Below, piece by piece: positions 46,383-57,300 of a DNA stretch of 64,000 nt. Below the pieces are notes generated by a model. It had not been told where the DNA came from. It saw only the letters and a list, made by a program, of their open reading frames with translations, and did no database searches. Source of the DNA: Tribonema minus (Eukaryota; Sar; Xanthophyceae; Tribonematales; Tribonemataceae); contig JAFCMP010000533.1 of NCBI GenBank assembly GCA_017506865.1, positions 124,001 to 188,000 of the forward strand, given 5' to 3'. Made by a program: the position numbers and the translations under genes. Each line of letters begins with the position of its first letter. Positions within the stretch are counted from its first letter, which is position 1.

Positions 46383-46880
46383 CCTTAGGCTAGCTACTGG
46401 TGGTGGTGCTGCGATGGCAGGCATCTGTGCATGCAAGCCTCAGCAGTTGCAATGGAACGCTATGAATCAGTGCGTACCCCTGCAGCCATTGCAAGTGCTA
46501 GGAGGGACCTTGTTTAAATCAAACAGTAGTAATACTATGTAAGACAGCGGTAATTCAATCATTATTAACCCCTTAGCCTGGTGGTGGTGCTGCGATGGCA
46601 GGCATCTGTGCATGCAAGCCTCAGCAGTTGCAATGGAACGCTATGAATCAGTGCGTACCCCTGCAGCCATTGCAAGTGCTAAGAGGGACCTTGTTGAAAT
46701 CAAACAGTAGTAATACTATGTACGACAGCGGTAATTTAATCATTATCAGCCCCTTAGCCTGGTGGTGGTGCTGCGATGGTAGGCATCTGTGCATGCAAGC
46801 CTCAGCAGTTGCAATGGAACGCTATGCATCAGTGCTCACCCCTGCAGCCAATTGCAAGTGCTAGGAGGGATTGTGTTGAA
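46383..46880 (+). repeat. Three-copy 182-bp tandem repeat
   Basis: CTGGTGGTGGTGCTGCGATG followed by GCAGGCATCTGTGCATGCAAGC starts near 46396, 46578 and 46760. The copies are more than 95% alike; the third is truncated and diverges after GGAGGGA near 46869. Confidence 0.9.
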
Positions 46881-49215
46881 AGTGCTGTCTTCTTGAAGAT
46901 TCATGTACCAGCTGGTGGGATTCTCATACTACTCTTATTTATTGGAGTGGCAGCATTGTCATGCTGTCGCCACGGTGAATCGGCAGCGATTAAGCACGCT
47001 TTTACAATGTGTACCGCTCGTGTACTTCCTCAGCACAGGGCATCTGATCTGTAACTTCTAAAGTGGTGCACACTTTGATGGCCAAACACAGGCTTCGGCC
47101 TCCTTCGCAAAGGCTGATAGAGGCCATGTTGTTGCCTTAAATCGAGGCAGCTTATTAGTAATTATCATCAGAAAACTGCTGTGTTGCTCTCTTACAAATG
47201 AACGCATTTGGTACAGGATTGCCCTTCATGGCCTTAATCTAAGCCTCCTCCGTGCGCAATCCTGCATTAAGTGCGTGCTTGACCAGCGACTGCAGGGCAG
47301 TAGCAGCAGCGAGCTATTGGCAGCACGGCGACCACCACATCACTTCAGTCATGCCCAGAACATGGCAGCCAGCAACTGAGAAGCGCGCAAAGCAACGCGG
47401 AGGCTGGTGACAGCGACGCGCGCAACGGCGGCGGAGGCGGCGCGCACGTGCACTTTGCGATTGCGATGCCTACTATGCAGCGCCAGAGCCGGGCAGTGAG
47501 AAGGGCCGCAAGTCGCGGAGCACTGCCTCCGCAGCGCCACAGCCTGGCGGCGACAGCAGCGCATGCGCGGCCCACAGCGGCGGCGCCTGCGCAGTGCCGT
47601 AGCAGAATGGGGGCACAGCTGAGAGGAGTGGGGCGCGCGCGCTGAACTCATTGTTCACGTGCTGAGCATGGCAGCAGCGATGAGGCAGCGGGTAGTCTGC
47701 AAGCGTCGTGGTCTAGATGTAAATAGTTTATGAGCTACAGCAATTCCGTCCTTGCTGACCGCATTTTGCTGCTCAATTCTTGCTGATGCACAAAGTGGTG
47801 GGTGCCTTGGTGCGTTTGTTACTCATGTTGCTGCAACAGGCTGCGCACTGAGATTGGTAGACAGCCGGTAAACTTGTTCATTGTCAACTCCGCTGACCAT
47901 GAGTAGAAAACGCATGTACAATGGCGACTCCAGCGCTGGCATGTGCTGCATGCAGGTACATGCTGGTTGAACTGATTTACTATTGACACGACAGACTATT
48001 GGGTGTGCACGTCAAGCTCTGAGTCTAATGACAGAAGATGTTTCACGTGTGGCATGTTTGGATTGACGATGTAGATAGAAAACATATGCCATATGCCATA
48101 TGCTTCTTCAGCTGTTGCTCAACTTGCAGTTGTGAATGTGCCAACACCCTCGTTGCTCTCCTGGCGCGCTGCTGGTGCCATTGCACTTGGCATTTCAAAA
48201 GTTGCTGACTCGCACTGTGAAATTATTGCCATGGCCACAACATTTATGTAGCACATGGGGTTCCTGGCCGCATGCACCACTGTTCCTCATTGATTTGGTG
48301 TGGAAGAGAACGCTTCAGGTATGCTTGTACGCCTTGAATCTCAGGCAAGAGATGCTCATCATCGGTCCAACCCTATTTGGGTGTACATATGGATTGAGCT
48401 CTGGTTGACTTACTACTTCTACATGGTATACTAGCGTTCAATCATTGACCGCCATTGGCGCTGCAGTGCGTTCTTGCCTTTGCCACACACTGCTGTCCTA
48501 ATCAACAGCAGCTTTGAGCTCCACTTATAGTCTGACATCTTGCAGGTGGCATGCGGGGGCACGCATGCCAGTGTGACAAGCTTGCAAGCTGTGGACAACC
48601 TGTGCATGCCACAAAACAACTGTCTACGACTACTGTAGTCTATCCCCAAGCACATCACAAAGAGTCTCATCAGGCATTGTAGGGCACATGAAGTTGGTTG
48701 CATTTGCGCATGATGCAAACTTAGCTTAGCTGCATCTCGGCCAGTACATCAGAGGCAAGTAGGTGAGGCAGGTGACTGCAACATACAATCACATTGGGGG
48801 GGGGCATAATCCCAATGACAGTGACAGCTCCTTAGCTTGATTGATGCACAATTTGAACAAAGTGGAGTTGCAGCCACACAACGGTGGTGTGTCCTGACAG
48901 CAGGACCAAGTAGTGCATTCACCTGCCGTGCAAAATGTGTTGCGTGCGAAGTGGTGCGGGTGCGAACCTCGTGCGAATGTGTGTTACATAGGCTGCACCT
49001 GCCTACAAGACGCGCGCGCGCCACAAAAATGGCTCCCGCCACCCCCTCCCCTAGGCCTGGCCCTCAAAGGCAAGCTCGCCATGCTGCTGCCGTCGCAGCG
49101 ACGCTGCAGAGCACAAGTTCATCTCCTTTCCGATAGAGCGGTCTCAACCGCCATTCCCTCCTCTTCCCCCATCCCCAATTCTTTGTGACAGCCCCCCCTA
49201 TCAACCCTCCCCAGC
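46881..49215. other. No confident gene; GC-rich open segment at 47.35-47.65 kb
   Basis: A plus-strand frame of about 100 codons (47350-47645) preceded by CTTCAG is very rich in A, R and G (GGGGGAHVHFAIAMPTMQRQSR). It could be one exon of a basic protein or just GC-rich DNA. The rest, including 47660-49200, shows nothing recognisable. An 8-G run is near 48798. Confidence 0.35.
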
Positions 49216-52047
49216 CTATGATGAGAACTTTCCTAGGATCTCCTCTTCCCTGAGCAGTGTGACGTCCTCCCCTGACAGGCTCACTGTGTGCCCTCCGTAC
49301 TCCGGCAGCAGCACCTGCAAGCGTAGACAACGCCAGGGTGACACAAAGTGCGGGCTCCAAATCAAGTACTTTCAGACACTTGTCTCAAAAACAACAACAC
49401 AGCAAGTATATGAGCTTAAAGTGCGGCCAGAGATGGACGCAGTGTCTGGGACCCAATGACGGGGCCACCGGTTTAGTAAGTAGACTCGTTTCAGGAAAGA
49501 AGTTGAAGGGCAGCTCATACTACCTGCAGACAAGTAAGACAACGTACGGCATACACGCTGCTTCGCAGCAGTGCAACAAAAAATGCCCCTAACTGCCCAC
49601 GCCCGTTTAGGTCGCGAGTAGGTGAGGGAGGTGGGGTCGAGAGGGGGGTTCTTGATGGAGTTATGGAACGGACTCAGCCTCTGGTGTGCCCAGGACGGAG
49701 GAGAAACACCATTCCCCTTCAGGGGGTGGCAGGGAAAATACCATTCCGCCTTCCTTATTGCACAAACATGTGGATTTATGTTGACCACCACAAACGACTC
49801 TGCTGATGGGCGTGTCTTATGAGTATGTTGCATGCATTGTTTGCGCCATTCTGCCTTGTATCAGAATATCGTATCCAAAAGTATCTGGTGTGGACGTGGT
49901 CCTGTGAGAACGGTATAAAATCATGTTTGCATCCAACATCACCAGATAAGGGTTTGAGTCCTCAAATGTGAATGTGTGGCGATCAGCCCAAGACCTGTGT
50001 ACAACAAACATACTTCCGTGACAGATCAGCAGGCTGCTGCAAGTATACTTGAAGCCATACTTCCGATGCAAGGCATACTTCTGATGCTGCATGCATCAAT
50101 CTTGACTGTGACAAGCGCCGGCTTCAGATACGCCCATGGGTTCAGTTGGTTACAGTACCACGATACGAACTGGGACGTGACAGAGGCTCAACTACTGTGT
50201 TGGGAAGAAAACCATCAGAGCAACCCAGCAGCCGCATGCATGTGATCACATTATGAAGCAATCGCGTCGCGACACAAGCATGGTGTGCCAAGACTCTGCA
50301 CTGTACGTCCAGTGCACCAGCAACACAACGATTTGCAACGCCAAAGAGTTTCGGCATTCATTATGAGTGCGTTGCTGCAGCGCCTATCTAATAGTGCAAA
50401 TGGCATCATCTTGCGCCATACAAGTTTGCTTGGCGCTATGTAGGTCCACGAATGCTGCCAACTTCAAGCACACCACTCGTCTGGTCTTGTATGGACCAGT
50501 GTGCAAAACGGACAACGATGATCCTGTGTCCGTCAAGAAGCTTCGGTGAGTGTGCGACTATAATAATGGCCTGTAAACGACGCGTGACAAAAATGCCCAT
50601 GTGCAAATGCCGCCTGGAACTGCACGAGGTCATCGTTGGAGAGAATCATGCTACACACTTCGCATGATAAGTTGAGCGCCTTTGTAGACCTTGAGCACCT
50701 CTTGCGTTCTACTCTTCAGTTGGCTTCAAATAAATGTAAGAGGTAGCGGCTGCTAGGCGACTGGCTGAGGTACCTCATGCACTAGCATCACAAAGCTTTC
50801 AATGATCATGTGCTGGAAGGCCAGCAAATAAAAATGTGCTGTAAAGACGATCAACGAAAAGAAAAATCAATACTATCTCGTTGCACAAGTCAATACACAA
50901 CTCACCGTGTCTCCCACTGAGATTGACATTGGCACCACCTTCCCATCCTCCGTTCTGCGCCCAGGCCCCACAGCAATCACCTCCGCCTCATTGAGCTGGA
51001 GCAATGCGCACACACACAGAGAAACATTCTCAGTAACATCGCACACGGTCGAGTGGCGCCACTCAAGCTGCCTGCGAAATCATCACTGAAAGATGCGTGC
51101 GTGCTGCACTGATACCGCAAATGATGGCAATTTGACAGGGCATTGCTGGTAAGGTATGCTGTGGTGCACGCAAAATGTGGCCATGCAAAGCGCCATTTAA
51201 TGCATTGACGGTGGAGCATGCTGCACTACAGGCAAGACGTGATGGTCAAAGCCAATACGTAGCGCACACTCTGCCGACGCAATTTGATGATGTAACAGCA
51301 ACGCCGCCCCACCAATTGCTGCAATGAAAAACAGAACACCCATCAATCAAAATCATAGGCATAAGACGCGTTGACATACGCACGGCGCTGGCGCTGTGCA
51401 TCTCATGTACCTTGGCCATCTTGGTCTCAGGCAGAAATACACCGCCAGCAGTCTGCACACACACCACAGCAAAAGCAAGAAAGCATGATCATAACAACTG
51501 ACTGGTGCTCTGACCAAAGGCAATACGAAATAACGCTGTATAAGTGACGCTATATCAGTAACAGTCACAAACACAATGTGTGATGATAGTTGCATGTGGA
51601 ATGGTAGCAAAAGACAGGTACACCGTGGGGGAGGAATGTCAATACGAACACACGCGCTGTCGGCACCAGCACAGGACAGGTGACAATAATATCACAGAGG
51701 GATGGCTTAGGTTGCAGATTTCGCGGCCTGCGTGGCTACCACCTGTGCATAACATCCACAACGGCATGCTGTCGTGTCATATGCTCAAACACGCAGCAAA
51801 GTGTGGCAAGATCGCGCGGCACGTCAGCTAAGCAACGATACAGTACGACCTGAGCAGGGGCAGATGTAATTGCAAAGTATAATCACCTGTGCCTTGGGTA
51901 CTATTCTCTTGACGAGGATCCTGTCGGCAAGCGGGATCAGCTTCCGGAGTCCAGACTGTGTCATCAAGGCAGGCACAGCGGCATGATCACATCATTAGTG
52001 GAGAAGGTGAATGCAGAACGGCATACAGGCAGCACACTACTCACCAT
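49216..52047 (-). CDS. HSP10/GroES-type co-chaperonin (CPN10)
   Basis: Five coding exons: 52047-52045 (only ATG), 51955-51887, 51452-51411, 50995-50906 and 49314-49216. All have AG/GT borders and phase 0, giving a 100-aa protein, the usual HSP10 size. Recognisable parts in order: LIPLADRILVKR, TAGGVFLPETKMAK (the mobile-loop region that docks on HSP60), EAEVIAVGPGRR, GKVVPMSISVGDTVLLPEYGG and REEEILGKFSS at the end. It caps the HSP60 folding chamber. No transit peptide is seen, as is normal for mitochondrial HSP10; the mitochondrion is the likely site. The last intron is long (1591 nt). Isolation of the start codon on its own exon lets the upstream exon be swapped without altering the protein. 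Confidence 0.95.
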
Positions 52048-53283
52048 GATTGGCTGCTTTGAAAGTCGCTGTCCGTTGCTGATGGAGTTGCCGTGTCGTG
52101 CGTGTGATCACCGCGCAAACTTCGAGAAGCTTTGAAGTTCCCAAAGCTCAAGTTTGAAGTTTGGGAGTGAGTTTAATGTTTGGAAGAGGTGCAGTTTCCC
52201 CTTTCGAAAGGTTGAAGAAGTAAGGGTTCAAAGTTGCCACCAAAGTGGTGCAGATGAGCTTATTGACGCAGATACCTATGTAGATATTAAACACTTCAGA
52301 GAATGTGAACATCAGCCGCACGAGAGCATTACTCAGGCTTGTAATACGAAGTGCACCTGTAATCGTGAATATTGACAATCTCAATTGCATTCAGAAGCAC
52401 GTAGCTTGCACTGCATAATGGCACAGATCATGTGCAACACGTGATCATGCTGTAGCTGGTGTGTATGTCGCTATTGCCTGTTGTTGCGCTACGGGCATGT
52501 GTGGTTGGCACCTTGCACATAGCATACCGCCCAGGAGTTCCTGGGTACGAGGGGGTGCTTCATATCATGATCTGCAACACCTTCATTCGCAAGTTGTAAA
52601 GTGGGCAGTCACTCCACGTACATCGACAATTTGGCCGTTACCACTGCAGCAGTGGCAGCTTGATGCAATTGTCTCGATCGTTGAGCCCAAATGCATGCTT
52701 TGCTTGATGCATTCATCTCCGTGAGCCCAAAAGCATAGTATGCATATGTACACATAGGTTGCAATTGAAAGCATTGAATACTGGTCCATGCAGCTCAGCG
52801 TTTCTCATGCTTTAAAGTATGTTATCATTGCATGCTGCTTCCAAGTTGGGGCCGCATCAAGCGAACCTGTGTGCATTGTTGTCTGACACTTGCTGACTCT
52901 CTCTATACTTGGTACGATAGGTGCAGAATCGAGCATGCACACAGCTCTGCAGTGCTCAGAAGGGACTGTAAGGGGCGGCGCTCGCAGGTATGACCATGCC
53001 ATTGACTTGTTTATGTATGCCTCGGTGCCAACACATTGGCCACCTCTCATTTAAGCATCCATGTCGCAGGAACACAATGTAGATGCTTTCGGTCCTGCTA
53101 TTGTGCATGCAGCAGCACACAACTGCGTCAACGATTTCCACAGCAGCTGCGCCAGTCAGAATCAGCCCAGCCACCTTGAGTTGCCGGCAGCAGGAGTCGC
53201 AGACAGAGGCTAGTTAAGCCTCTGGGTGCGCGGTCAGTGTGGCCAAACCAGGGCGATACCCCACTTTCTTGAATGTACTTTTT
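52048..53283. other. Intergenic, upstream of HSP10; no gene seen
   Basis: Just upstream of the HSP10 start, 52115-52215 is rich in TTTGAAGTTC/CAAGTTTGAAGTTTGG repeats, perhaps the promoter/5' UTR area. No heat-shock element was established. No supported open frame. Confidence 0.4.
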
Positions 53284-53720
53284 ATTAATTCTCGCTCAGG
53301 GCGCGAAAAAGCCCAGATGATTGGCATCTAGCTGTAAGGAATCTACATGTCGTATGACAGTCTGAAAGTGTCGCAACGACAACCACTCAAACGCCGCCGC
53401 CGCCAAATGGCATCTCGGGGTCCTCCCCTACGTCCTCCTCCATGTGCCCCCTTGAATGTACCACTCAGCTGCAGCACCTCCGATCCTGTCAGCGAGGTTG
53501 TGCGAGACGCTGGGCAGATAAGCACGCCCCAACCCGTTCTGATGTCTTCATCAAAGTACACGTTGATGCCACCACTGGTTTCGTGGGTGGTTGCAATGCT
53601 GATGCAGGCTGCGGCCAAGCCTCCCGCGTTAGTGATCCCAGGGAACACATTGTAGATGGTAGGCTCGTCGGAACCGGGAGGGGGCAAGGTAGTCTCCATA
53701 GCGTACACTGAAAACCGCCT
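53284..53720 (-). repeat. Dispersed repeat family, inverted copy with an open coding segment
   Basis: In reverse, the block GAGATGCCATTTGGCG is followed by CATCTGGGCTTTTTCGCGCC, as in the copies at 9.0 and 13.4 kb. Upstream of it (53708 down to 53455) is an open segment (PTIYNVFPGITNAGGLAAACISIATTHETSGGINVYFDEDIRTGWGVLICP) that may be the coding part of this family. I do not recognise the protein. Confidence 0.55.
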
Positions 53721-54391
53721 AGGCCCAGGTCATTGCTGCGGCTCTGGCCTTGTGTCTATCCAGAGCAAAATGGCGCATGGTCAAAGCCGCCGCACAGGTG
53801 AACATTGATGACGACTCTCGTCTCGGCTCAACCAACCCATGATTGGGATGCTGTTGCGTGCTTCTATTCATGCAGTGTGTCTGAAGTCATCCTGATCCAG
53901 TGGGCGCAACAAAACCAATGCCACACAGCTCAAGTATGCATTTTAATTACTCAACACTTTCTATTGCTGCAGCCTCAGTCTTGTGCTTGCGGATTACATG
54001 AGCATTTCCGCACCATCATGTTGCGCTCTGACATTCTGCTTCAAAAACATGCGCGTGCTACTTCAAGTCAGCAGCAACACGCAGCACTGCGGAAAGAATA
54101 CATGGGCCCTTCAGCACCATCGCCTGAATGCGTAATCTTGTTGAGCACATGCTGATGGGCATCTAATGTCACCCTTTATCCTGCACAATCGACATATCCT
54201 TTGAAGCGCGTTCGCTGAAATGTCCTAGCGTGTTACAGTACACTCCACAGCCCCCCCCTTCCCCCAAACGCACAAATAGTTTCACTGCTCCGTCCATTCG
54301 TCATTTACTGACTGCCAGCTCCAGAAGCACGGCTCGCACACATGCACGTGTATCATAAGCGCAAAAAGGAGGCGCCAACTTGCCACGGAGC
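53721..54391. other. Intergenic, downstream of Timeless
   Basis: No supported gene. It should hold the 3' UTR of the minus-strand Timeless gene at its right edge. Confidence 0.45.
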
Positions 54392-57300
54392 TCAGTCGCT
54401 TTCCTCATCATCGTCCAGCACCATTCTGCGCCGCGCGACAGGCGGCGGCACAGCTGCCATCTTGCGACCCGCCTCACTGCTGCCGTCGCCTTCACCACCG
54501 CTGCTGCCGCCTCCGCCAGCACTAGCTTCATCAGCGCTGCTGTTGCCACCGCCAGCGTGGCCACCATCGCTGTCGCTACTGTCGACGCCAGCGCTCGCCC
54601 GCCGCAGCCGCCGCCCGCGCTTGCGCTCTCGCTCCGCTGACCCGCTGCCACCACTGCCATGGGCACCGTGGTTATCGCCCTTCAAATCTGCAGGCGAGCC
54701 AGCCAGCGGCGTATCCGCAGCGTCGCTGGTGGTGGGGCTGGACGGCTGCTGCGCCGTGACCCGCGGCGCTGCTGCCGATGCGGCAGCATGATCTGAGTCA
54801 GAGTCTGAGTCATCGCCGCTACCCTCAGCTGCTGCCGCCGCTGTGACTGCTGTTGGGCCACTGGCAGCGACGCTGTCAGCATCGGAATCGCTGTCAGCAG
54901 CAGCGCTCGGGAGGCCGAGTTTGGCGACGCGCCTCTGTATCTGCTTTGCGGTCCTGCCGCGCTCCTGTGAAGTGTGGCGGGGGCGATTCGCCGGCACTCA
55001 TGTCACAAATGAAATCAGCTGTATGTGGTGGGGCAAGTTGCAGAGGGTGATACGGACACAAGGCTCTGACAGATGCGCAAAACAACAGGTAGCATAGAGC
55101 GTGGGTCACAAGCTTGCCTGCCGCAAAGCTGACCAAGAACATGGAGAGGTACTGCAACCATGCCAACTGCGCAAACAAATGTGGCATCACATTTGCAGCG
55201 TGTTTGATGCAGCTGAGTGAATGCACACATTCTAATTTCATTCTGTGTTTGATAGTCGTGAGGAATGCCCACTGCCTCCACTGACGCTACCACCATCACA
55301 CCAGTGCTTCAACGAATTCGCACATGCTTCCGGTCGCAAAGATCTTACCTCAAGCAGGTCCTCCTGAGCCAGCACGGTGTAGACGGACGCAGAGCCGGCG
55401 TACAGGGGGTACTGCGTGCGCAGCAGCTCATCCTCCTGGGGTGATGCAGGATTCAGTGCACATGGTCAACACAATGAACATCCAATCAACCCCTCCCGCG
55501 CTGCATTGATGGCCCAGACAGATGAGCGATGTGTGCACCTGGGATAATGTGGTATGATGCCGCGAGTGCTGTTGTTGTGAACACGCTAGCCTCTGTGACC
55601 TTTTCGACATTCCCCGCATGACAGTGACACAAAAGACGGGGGGGGGGGGGGGGGGGGGGGGGTATTACAACAACAAACAAGACCAGCAAAACTTCCCCAT
55701 CAGCATCTCGAACATGACGTCACATCACAGTGGGTCCTCGCGTACAAAGCATGCAACAGTAATGCGGCTTTAGAACATCCACCGTTGGTCTGTTGACAGC
55801 ACGCTGAAGTACCTGAAAGAGCCGCACTGGCCCATAGCAGTACAACTCCTGCACAAAGAAAACACAGTTACGCGTGTCAGAATGAAGCATACCTCCTTGG
55901 TCCAGCGGGCAGCCTTGCGCTTCTTGCTCGCCCCCGTGGCGCCCCCCTCCGCTGCGCTGCCCTCGTCTTCAACCACGCGCTTCTTGCCCCTCCTGGCGCG
56001 TTTCGCCTCCGCCTTTGAGATGGCGGCAACGGCGGTTTCTTCCCCCCACTCCTCCTCATCGGTGTCGTCTGCAGGCGCTGCAGAGAGGTGCGCGTGTGAG
56101 GCAACTGGGCTAGTAGTATATGGATGTTGAGGAAGATCAGTGTAGCGCACATACAGGTTTCGGCACAATTGGAGGTGCCCCTATCTCAACACAAGCTGCA
56201 GCCAGCTGTGTCAAAACCAGCAATCAGTGTCAGCGTGCGTCATTATTTCTGCTGATACAGAGTCGGACTGGGGTGCCGGATCTTAGGAGCATCACTGCTG
56301 CTGCAGAGCCCTTTCTGGCTAAAATCCTCCAAGCATTGGTGACCGTTGTCTGTTTTGTATAACGCAGGAGCCGAACAGCATAAGCTTGCAGGCATTGGCC
56401 GAGTGCCACTAAACAGTTGTTGCTGTACTGCTGTCATTGCGCCACATCAATCATACTGTAGCGTACACCACATTGTATCATCAGACCACTGCTTCAGTGT
56501 GCTTGGCTTAGGCTGGCAGCGGCGCTGACAGTGCTGATTCAAGGCCAGGTACTGTCGCACTTACCATGCCACGCATGCAGGTGCCAACACTGCATTAACG
56601 TACACACTGCCGTTGACCACTCCTATTGTTCTGATACCACATGTTACTAGACTATCAACTCAGGCCCATTCAATTGATACTTTGACGAATCCACCCTTCA
56701 CGTCAGCGTGCATGAGCGCTGGTAAGGTCTGAATCACATGTGCTACATCACTTCATATGCAAAGCTTACCAGCAGGGGAGGCTGGTGCTGCAGCCCCGTC
56801 GCTGCGGCGGCGGCGGCGCTGGTGCTGCGGCGATGCGCTTCCGTCTTCTGCTGCATAGCGCTGGCGCACTGCAGCACCTTCGTCTTCGCTGCTCTCGTAC
56901 ATGCCGTCATCCTGCATACGCAAAACGCACACAGCTTACGATGAGCATACAGCCCACAGTGGTATAGAAAAGGAGCAGTAGCAATGCTGCATGTAGCTAG
57001 TAAGCGTTTCCATCACAATGTGTCCTTAGAGGACAGGGCTGTTGCGGCATCTGTCAAGTGCGAGGAGGGCTTCACAAATACACCACAAGTTCGGCATGCA
57101 ACACTGGTGGAGAGTTGAGCGTTTCGGTGCAGTTGTCTAGTGATGTTTGTTGACGTGCTCGTCACTGAGTCACTGCGGCAGTACCCAGCGCAGTCAAAAC
57201 CAATGGGCAAGAAAGGGTTCAAGTTAGAGTTGGGTTTGAAGTTAGAGTTGGGGTTGTGACTGACGTGTCCGTGAGCAACAAGGGCTGCCGCACCGCGTAG

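Noticed and set aside
47345..47658. Arginine/alanine-rich coding exon
   Set aside because: Open on both strands because of high GC; no family match and only one plausible splice border, so left as a note.
54342..54791. Plus-strand serine-rich frame
   Set aside because: Antisense of the Asp/Ser-rich Timeless tail.
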